Positions 1 to 9,300 of a DNA stretch of 11,795 bases are shown here, one piece after another. The translations under genes were made by a program, and so were the position numbers. The stretch is from Saccoglossus kowalevskii (lineage: Eukaryota > Hemichordata > Enteropneusta > Harrimaniidae): assembly GCF_000003605.2 (NCBI RefSeq), contig NW_003122919.1, positions 119,963-131,757 of the forward strand, in the 5' to 3' direction. The notes below the pieces were generated by a model. The model made no database searches and had not been told where the DNA came from. It saw only the letters and a list, made by a program, of their open reading frames with translations. Every line of letters begins with the position of its first letter. Position 1 is the stretch's first letter.

Positions 1-31
1 ATGGTACGGGCAAGGTAATAAAACCACGTAC
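1..31 (-). other. DYNC2I1: Start of the next intron (partial)
   Basis: These bases follow the GTACGT donor of the last exon seen. The rest of the WD40 domain and the stop codon must lie to the left of the window. Confidence 0.6.
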
Positions 32-336
32 CACTGACATTGCCAGCTCCAGCACCTTTAGGTAACAATGCCTTAAAACTATCCGTGGGTGACACGATTG
101 GTAGGACTGTCACTACAGGGCTATGATGGTTGTCTTCACATTGTATACCATCAGTGCTATATGTTGGCATTCGTATCAACCACTCTTCACTTTCTATATT
201 GTGCGTATGATGCATCGATGATGGCTCTCGTAAATCCCATACAACAGCCGTTCCATCGACTGTGCCTGCAAACGCTAACGTGGCTTTGGACGGACTAAAA
301 CAACAACACAGTGGAGCAGATTCACATGATAAGACC
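32..336 (-). CDS. DYNC2I1: DYNC2I1 exon: WD40 blades with CCCFSP and VVWDLRE
   Basis: This 305-nt exon has an acceptor TTTATCTTATAG before GGTCTT. It completes a Lys codon and encodes [20 protein letters not shown], then [20 protein letters not shown] and a further stretch with [24 protein letters not shown] and AGNVS plus one base of a Gly codon. Vertebrate WDR60 has CCCLSPLKAFL...VVVWDLRED...TFSTDGI...NHRSPLQAVEPI in the same order. The donor was placed before GTACGT because the split Gly fits the family's next residues (SGL). That donor is less certain than the others, since the frame stays open to position 1. Confidence 0.94.
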
Positions 337-3300
337 CTATAAGATAAAAGACAAAGTAAAAGAGTCAATGACCTATAAGAAAATAATTGTTGTGCACAGA
401 CATTGTGTGTGGAAAAAAAGGTTTGATATAAGCATGCACATCTGCATGGACGGAGCCCAAACCACAAGTCCCAGTTTTGGATGGAAATACCAAATATTAA
501 TAATCATCATCTGTGATACAACGATAAGTTCAATATGGGTCCCATGGGATGTATACAGTGTATGTAAAATACAGCTGATCATACACTGAGCAATAACTGT
601 GCCACCAATACTATTGGTCAGTTTAACACAGAACAGATTGGAATGGCTTTTTTGCAGAATTACAAATTAAGTTACTTGTTTGATTACTCACTTCTGAGGT
701 CGCGTTGGTTCATTAACATTCCATAGACAGATTAAACCTTTACTGTATAATTTATTCTTAGATGATGCCTGGAAAATAATTCAAATATTTAATACTTTAA
801 AAATTATAATATTTTACATTTGATGCAATATGAGTTTATTGTCAATTTTAGACTAAATGGAGATAATTATTCCAGATCATATACTTACTTTTTGAGGCAT
901 ACTATAGGCAGTGAGAATTAAATGCGTTTGTACTGGATGGAAATGTAGATACACAACATGACGATCTGTGAAGACAAACATAATATGTTTTATTAGGTTG
1001 ACATTACAATGTGACAATTTAGTATTCTATAGGACAACCAAATACAAAAACAGGTTGCTTATTATTCAATCATGGTTTGATACAAAAACATCATTTCTTT
1101 GGTTTGCTATTAAATATATGTAAACTTCAAGTTTGTAATTTTGTGAACAAATACTTTAGAACACTTCAGCAAGCGCCATATTTTTTTGATTCCAAGCATA
1201 TAGTACCTATTGAATAAGTCAATACAGACAGTTTCTGATTATTTGCGATTACAGAATGCAGTGGAATAAAATTTATTATTATCAAGGTTGCACTAATAAT
1301 AATATTAATAATAATAATAATCAAGTTTTATTGCATCCTTAGAAATTACAATCAGTTGATTATGATCAGTTACGATCAGTTGGCATGGATTTTGCTGCAT
1401 GAAAAGCCAATTTGCATTTTTTAAAGATAAAACAAGAACTGAGATACAGATGAGTACAGGTGAAATGATACTTAAATGATCCATTATACATTAAATGACA
1501 TTTTTGGTTAATATGTGATACTATTAAAGATGTGCTTCTAATAGTTCAAACAGTATTTATCCACATCAGTAATAACCAGATTATAATCTTGTCAGAATAT
1601 AACACAAAAGTAGAATATGTTTTCCTTTCCTTTTTTATAACTGTAAATACTCACGTTTTAGGAAAGGTAGTTTTGAATTAAGTTCAATATAGCCCTCACT
1701 AAACACAATCTGCCTTTGATTGTTCGTTAATGTACCACTAGTTTTGTCTGCTAAGTTTTCTTCTAAGAGAACAGATACCACCTGGAAAGAGAAATAAATG
1801 AGAATCAGATATGAATTTGTGCAGTAAAAATGCAATAATAAACATGCTATGATTGGTATGCAAATTAAAGTGATAATTCACAGCCATAATTCACAGGTAC
1901 ATCAGGGTACATTATGCATGACATTTCCAGATTACTGTTCAGTTCTAATATTACCTGCCCTGAGTTTTGTAAAAAGTTGACCAATCTAACGGAGTCTATA
2001 TCTTTCTTTTTTGCAGTGTAAATAGCTTCCTCTTCATCATCTATGGTATCACCATCACCACCTGCAATATGATTGGTGAGTTACACATCATGTGATCAAA
2101 TACCCAGCTATGATTGGATAAGATAGCAATCATGATTAACTCATCAATGAAAGTATTGTTAACGTAAATTGAAATCTAAAAAGAAGAGTTTCACACACTA
2201 ACTTGTGAAAAGATACAATTGCACAAATGTATGCCAGCCTTATATGGTCATACCATACCAAATATGGTCATACCATACCAAATATGGTCATACCATAACA
2301 TACATACTTGTGATCCACATGTGGATCACAGAGAGCACATAAAACTAAATAAAAGCTTGTAGTGTGCTGTACTGTACAATGATTGTTTTTAATAAAGTTT
2401 GGTGTTAAAAATTAATGTACCAATTTAAAAAAACCATTGACATAATTACACTAACTTCACTCATCAGTTAAAATTTTAAAATTAATGTATTGCAGCTGAA
2501 TATATTTATTAATGATTATTAGGGTTTCTGTTTATCCGAAGTTTCCATGACCTCATTAGTATTTGAATTAAAACACATTACACAGCGTACGATAATTTAA
2601 GTTTTTTATGAACTAGCTACGAATCACCATGCGACCAAACAAACATTTCAACAATAGAGGGCACTGTTTATAGGATGTATATTGCCAAACTCTACGCAGG
2701 AGTGTAAATATTCAATCTTGACTGTATGTTACACTGGACTTGCACTAGAGGGAGCTCTTACCTCCACATCCTATCATATCATCCGCTGGATACTGAGTCC
2801 ATTTCTGTCTGTATTCTATATCCTCCGTCTGTATGTCTCTGTCAATATTGTCTTCATTACATTGCACATATGCCTACAATTAATACACATAGATACAGTA
2901 TTAGAGAACCAGTGCGGCTGGAATTGATACCAATGGGGGTACATTACTAAATAAAGCATGAGTAATAATATATTACATACAAACACAGTGTTCAAAACTG
3001 CAACCATTCAAAACCCATGTTTAAAATTGCATTTATTAGGGTCAAAACTTACAAAAGAATGAAAGGTATTTCGTTTGGGGGAGAGACAGTGACAAACACC
3101 GATTTTTAATTTTTGTAGTAAAAAAAAATTATTATTTTTGTAAGTTTCAGTCTGTCAAAAATATCTTTCTTTCATGTAAAGGAAGGGAGTGTATGTTCCT
3201 TCCCATCGTTTGTATTTCGGTGAACTTTGCCAAAATTGAGTACACGCATTAGCAATAATAATACAAATGTAATAATAATAATATTTATGAATCCTTTGGA

Positions 3301-6300
3301 ATGAAAACAAGAGCAAACAAAAGAGATAAAAAAAAAAGAAAAAAATCATACATAACTGAGACTGAATAAAATTTAAATTTGAAAATAAATCTCATGATGA
3401 ATTCATACAACTTTCATTTCCTTAAAACAATCTCCCACAATTCATATTCCATGGAATGTCACCAAAAAGCAAATTTAAACTTGAAATTCACCCCCCCCCC
3501 CCTCTGAGAGAAGGCAATTTGTTAGTGTCTGGCATTCCTCAATATTCGAAACTATTTTGATCAAATTAGAGTAAAATTTATTAAGTGGAAAGTTGCATTG
3601 CATAAAAATAGGAAATGATATACACATGTACATCTTATTAGATGTCATCATTACATAACTTACAAATGCTATTTCCTTGGTAATTAACCCATTGTACTAG
3701 TAGTTTATTTCCTTCTAAATCCAGAGAGTTAGACGTAACCTTAAACATTAATGATATGCCATGATGATCATAGTATCCTTAACATTATTTTCTTTTTTGT
3801 TATAGAAATCATATTTGTTTTAGCAGCTTGCTCGATTTGTTTACTACCTTGAAAATGAATGTTGTTCGAGCTAAGGGAAAGACTATTGCTATATGTTCAC
3901 ACGGCAGCATTCTATCCGAGCCGAACTACTGCTCCTCCCACGGATTAACAGGAGATTATCTATAATGTGTTCATACGGTCGGGAGCCGAACGAGAGCCGA
4001 GATCTGCCAGAGTTAGATTCAGTTTGATCAGAGCCGAGCGGAACAGTGCCCTTGAATAATTAGTGACTGAAAACGATTTTAGTGTTGTGCTTGTGTTTTT
4101 TCTTTTCATGATGCTGTTGAGCTAGGAGAAAAAAGAGCCTGACCATGGAGGTAGAAAAGACAATGACTGGTATTATGATTTAGGTACTAGTATCTTGAAT
4201 AAACAGGAAACATGGCAACTAAAATGCGTTTAATACAGCCTATTCGCTCAAGTTATTGTCATGCAAAATTACCATTTTGTAACTATTCAACTGTAGTGAT
4301 ATCTAAACTACGAGGAAGAATCACAGATTCTCTCTATCTACCATAGAGGGACTATGGAAGAATCTAAACCTACCAGGAACACGTCACCGTACCGCGAACA
4401 CTTCAACAATTTTTATCTTTAGTGTCTTTAAAAAGTTTCCGTTCAGTCGTTCTTTCAAGTTTTTGTCGCATAATTTTGTACACCATTTTTTTTTTCCCAT
4501 TGAGCAATCAACCTATCGCAATGATTCGTTACTATACATTAGGACGCGTACCTCTTATTCAAGCGGGAAATTGTGTGAAATTATGAAAGATGTTGTCTCC
4601 GCCATAATTGAAATGAGAGGTTACTCGAAGAAGACAATTGAGAGCGTGATTTCGGCTCCGATAGTTGGGCCCCGATGCGTTTACACGATCGAAGCCATGT
4701 CGGGACTCAACCCTTTCGGTGTTCAACCCCGAGGGTTTAGTGGAGCCGAACTTGGCTCGAGCCGTTGGGCTCCGATAAAATGCTGTCGTGTGAACGTAGC
4801 ATATGATAAACACGAATAAATAAACAGTGCTGACACCCCAATTACATCAGACTTTAAGCAAACCATGGATAAACTGAAGGTGTTAATGAATAACACACAG
4901 GGGTCAGATTGAGGTCAGATGGTGTCAATATCCGCATGACATGTTTGTTCTTAAGAAGTTAAACAATCTCTGTATTGTGTATTCATGTTACATGAGTAAT
5001 TATGTGTTGAGGATAATTCAACACGTTGTTACACCTTGGCGACTGAAAACGTTGTTTGGTTCACTGCATACTGAACTTTGGTAATCTGAGATAGAATGAA
5101 TAAAATTGATCTTATGCTGGCAGTAATCCAGAAAATGTTTCATTTTTTTTAGGATTTATTTTCTTCTCTGTATTGAGTGTAACTCTATGAGTCTCTGTGC
5201 AAAAAGATAATAAATGTAAATGTTTTCAAGAAACTCTCGAAAACACTTGAATACGGTCGTTATAGTTTCTACGCCAGGAACTCATCTTAATGTGAGAAAA
5301 CCTTTCATCGCACATGTATTAGTATGGCACAAATTACCGTATTGAAAAATGAACACCATTTTAAATAGGTAAGCGACCCATTTTTTGTTTCTTTGTTATA
5401 AATGCTGTACTCTACATACAAACCTTATCTTTATTCCAAGTTTCAAAAATAATTTTACTTTTTTTTTATATTTGAAGTTTGAGTTAGATCCTGTGATAAA
5501 TTCAGGTCTGTGACACCCAATATTTATTATTATCGCAACTAGATAATAAAATAATCTTCCATTGTAACAAAAATAGCGTGCATAGTGGTCTACCAGATGT
5601 GTTCACTATGCTGGTCAATGCAAACAAACATAGAACGTCAAAAACTAATCCATTCTCTGGGTGACACAAATTACCAAAACAGTAATCAATGCTTATAGCC
5701 GAGATTCTGAATGAAGTAGGTTTCTTTTCTCAGAAATGTATTCATTTGTTGAGTTAAATTAGAAACTTACATCAGCAAACGCTTGTTTTTGCAGTCACGT
5801 TATGAAGAAGAACATGCTACGTGAGCACAATCATCATCTGGTATGCTGGAGTACAAGTAGCTTTGAAATCAGTGGTTGGCAATAAAATCACGGGGTCTGA
5901 GACTACCATTTTATTACCCCATGAAAAGCTAACACTAATTGCAATTAGTTTTCAAATTTAAGATGGTACCAACCTGTCTTGTGTCTGACCTGCCAAAATT
6001 CTTGATATACAATTCATATTCTTTTAATGGTGGTAGATCAAACATATCAAATGAAGCAATGTCCAAATCTATCAGTCTCATCAACTCCTTGCCTCGTTTT
6101 TTAGTCTTAGACGACACCTTGTCACTGATCACTCGCTGTGTTGCGGCAACAAAGTTGACGAATGACCGGCCACCTCTACCAGTTCTTGGACGATATGTAT
6201 CTAGTAGAAAAAAGTCAGTAAAAAAAATATTGCCCATCATTCAGGCCAGAAGCGACTTTTCAAAAAAGATCTGACATTTGAAAAAAAAAAAACAGTTTAA

Positions 6301-9300
6301 AAGTCAAACCTGAGTATTATTTTAGCCTTCACTTAAACTACAAGTACAAATAAATATTTAAAATTTGTTAAAATACTAAAACTCTGAAACATACATGTAC
6401 TTTTATTCTCAAAAGTACAAATGTATTCAGGAAACTTAAGACATCAGATAAGCTTATCAGATTTGTACATATCCTTCAAGAAAGTTCGAGTCGAAATAAA
6501 CTTTGTCACAGAGTAAATGTGCAGTGCCAATATTCTTAAATTATCAGAAAATTGTGTTATTTCAATACAGCATTCTGATTGGTTAAAACAGACTTGACCT
6601 GACAGATCAGAAGGCTGGGTTGCAGTTCAAATCAAGCAGAAAAACATCATAGCGGGAATTACTTTGCAGCAAAATTTTGCGTACAATTGAAAACATTCAA
6701 CAATGAAAATAATGATAAAGATCTTGACTGTTTTTCCACAGACCCTAATAATTTTGACACCGTAAATTCTGATGGTATGTAAAACAATATTGTAATAAAA
6801 TGTGCTTATTTTTGGTTTGGTGAACATTTCTCTCTCTTTGTTGTAAAAGTCATTTTGCAATTTTCGCAAAAAAGACACAAGAGGCAACATTCTGCCTAAT
6901 CTGGCACATGATGAATTAAAATTGTCATTTGGATAGTTGCTCAAAGGGGGAGGAGAGATGCTTGACTACCCATCCTCTAAAAAACATGAGCTGAGTAATC
7001 TGGGCACTAAGTTGGATGAGTACGGTATAGAATTATTAATTTAACATATAGAGATATTCAACAAAGAGATATATGGAAGAACACACATACATACCACTGG
7101 ACGGTGATTGGCTAGCCTGTAAACAAACAGAACAATGATTATTTACTAATAGATATTATAATTAACTTTAACTTCAAATTCTCAGTTTATTATAGAATGA
7201 TAGTTAAAAAGTTATTCAATAATATTCAACAAGAAACGTTTTTAATTTTGCAAGTTACACATGATTTGTGACTATAATGACTTGATTTATGCCATTATGG
7301 AAGTGATAACATGGCACACTCAAAGTACAATTTAATATTAAGCATGGTGTCAAATTTCAGTAGTGATATTTTTGTTATTCATGATATCGAAATGCTGTAC
7401 AAATTCTGGCACTGAAACCATACAGTATTATCACAATTTAACTTACATAATCATCTCTGTCATACTGTCTGCGCTTAGAGGATGTGTTCTCTTCAGCCAA
7501 AGCTCTCCGTAACTCCTCCATCTCTCGTTCTTGCTGTGTAAAGACAAGCAATACATTTCCATTAAGTTTCCATCACGCAAATCAACAGCAAGTGCAGATC
7601 TTTCTGTTTTTCGTCTTCATAATATGGTATCCATAACAACATTAATAAACTTTTCATGTTGTCTTAAACAGATGGTACTTTGAACACAGAGGAGTGTCAC
7701 TGATCAGTGATTGTGATTCAGTTTACAATGCAGTATTGTAGACTAGTGGTTTAGATACAAGTCTGTGTAAACTGTACAGAATATGGATAATAATGGGAAT
7801 CTGTAGTGATACAGGAGAGAATTCAAAGTGTCCTCAAATCTTTGTATGTAGGGCAGCACAAGCTAACAATATTTTCCACCCTTTCCATTTTCAATGTATA
7901 GCCTATGAATCGTATGAATCTCCTTTGACTCAGCTGATCTGAAGATCTTGATGAAGCCTAACAGAATGATGTGTGTAATATTTGTAACTTACGGCAGATA
8001 ATATACGAGTTGGTGCACCATCATCTCCATCGTCATCTTCAAAATCATCATCATAGTCCTACATAATTAATGAAAGTGAACATGAATTATTTTTAGCTGA
8101 ATATATATTTTTTTAAAATAATATGAGGTTATTACAGGGAATCGACCGACACGCAACAAAGGTTGATGCGACCATGTACTGTCTAAGTGCATACATTGCA
8201 GTATCCTCGTATTAACCTTATTATTATATACATCTTTTCCTCCAAGAAATACATCATGGGAATGCCAAAATCCAAAACGTTTAGAACAGAAACATGGGGC
8301 AGCCATGTTTGTTTTTCATTAGGACGCTTACGCACGTAATAGTTTCATATTTGGAATTCGCATTTCCTAATATGGTAGAATGAAAATACCCAGTGCAATA
8401 CCGCAAAATTACAGCACACTGTAACGCATGGTGTTACGATGACAGGTGTATAATAATAAATGTCAACCATGTATACTTGAGATCATTCATAATGCAAAGC
8501 GCCGTGCTTTTGAAACAATTATGTGAACAATTTATAGCTGTAAATTATGGGAAATATAACATTCAAATTTCAAAGATGTGAATGAATTCCAAAGATCATT
8601 TTGATTTCCTTTTGAATGTTTGTTCAATTTCATCTGCTGAATTGGTGTTCCTCTGCATGTAGATTAAAAAAAATCATTTTCATTCCGAATTACTGCAACC
8701 AGCAAAAAATGTGAATGCAGGCAAAACCATAGCACATATACACACCATCAAATATTTCAAATAATAATCCAAAGACCCCACTAAAGCTATGGGAATTGAT
8801 TTTATAATGCAACTTCAATAATAATAATATAAATTATTACCTCCTGGTAATAATATTTACTGACACAAAGATGCAAATAAAAGCAAAAAAACAAAACAAA
8901 CAAACAAGCCGGTGGATTAATTGACGATTCTCTTCACTCAAAAAAAAAAAAAAAAAAAAAAATTCCAGGTGTTGCAATGGTAATAGTGGGACAGCTCATT
9001 ACGACTCATTTTGACCATAAACTCACATTTGACATTCATGTAAGCACATGCTCTACTAATACGTCATGAACTTTCTGTGATTATATAAAACCATGCACCA
9101 TTGGTTGCCATGACATCAACATTTAAAGAGCATTTATCAAAAGCATGCAATAATGGAGGAATGATGTATGAACATCACAAGAACATTCTCATTATCCTGA
9201 TATTTGTATTAAAATACCAACCAACCAACTTTTGCTAAATTAACATCCCTATTGTAACCGTTTATGCATCATAATTGGTCATGTTAACATTTTTGTTCTA

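Larger units (their letters stand above)
2062..2761 (-). other. DYNC2I1: Intron, 700 bp, with tandem repeat and palindrome
   Basis: The intron opens with GTAAGA and closes with TATTGCAG. It contains the 20-bp tandem repeat and the 22-bp palindrome listed separately. The remainder is AT-rich with no recognised element. Confidence 0.85.
3888..4800. mobile_element. Non-autonomous DNA transposon (MITE-like) with imperfect TIRs
   Basis: The left end (3888-3926, GCTATATGTTCACACGGCAG onward to GAGCCGAAC) and the reverse complement of the right end (4764-4800, GCTACGTTCACACGACAGCA onward to GAGCCCAAC) align over nearly 40 bp with few mismatches. The element of about 913 bp is more GC-rich at its ends than the surrounding intron. 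GAGCCGAAC recurs at 3918, 3983 and 4743, with a variant at 4031. A second TIR-like start is at 3967-3978. No transposase is visible; open frames of 118 and 84 codons at the right end are antisense to each other and unrecognised. The GTTCACACG terminus recalls PIF/Harbinger-type elements, but no target-site duplication could be fixed, so the superfamily is open. Confidence 0.75.
2874..5973 (-). other. DYNC2I1: Large intron, 3100 bp, with transposon remnant
   Basis: The intron opens with GTTGGT and closes with TTAATTGTAG. It contains AT-rich simple sequence (around 3120-3350), a C12 run at 3491-3502, the inverted-repeat transposon remnant at 3888-4800 and a small 8-bp stem at 5580-5611. No additional exon is needed, because the flanking exons join in phase and match adjacent blocks of the family. 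Confidence 0.85.

Noticed and set aside
2655-2755. Two AGAGGG-type motifs (near 2656 and 2748) reminiscent of repeat-element ends
   Set aside because: They are in direct orientation, and no inverted repeats or target duplications could be paired with them, so no element is called.
2682-2950. Plus-strand open frames of 81 and 74 codons
   Set aside because: They lie antisense to the well-supported exon 2762-2873. The codon-level family match is on the minus strand.
4463-4819. 118-codon plus-strand open frame, with an 84-codon minus-strand frame opposite
   Set aside because: Both lie in the right end of the inverted-repeat element, run through its TIR, and show no transposase, DNA-binding or other recognisable motif. 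They are best read as chance frames in the less AT-rich element.
5939-6274. 111-codon plus-strand open frame
   Set aside because: It is the antisense shadow of the conserved exon 5974-6200.
6627-6944. 105-codon minus-strand open frame
   Set aside because: It has no family resemblance and no suitable phase. The flanking exons already join correctly without it.
8067-8581. Open frames of 79 (minus) and 62 (plus) codons
   Set aside because: They are short, without motifs, and inside an intron whose flanking exons join in phase. They are treated as chance.
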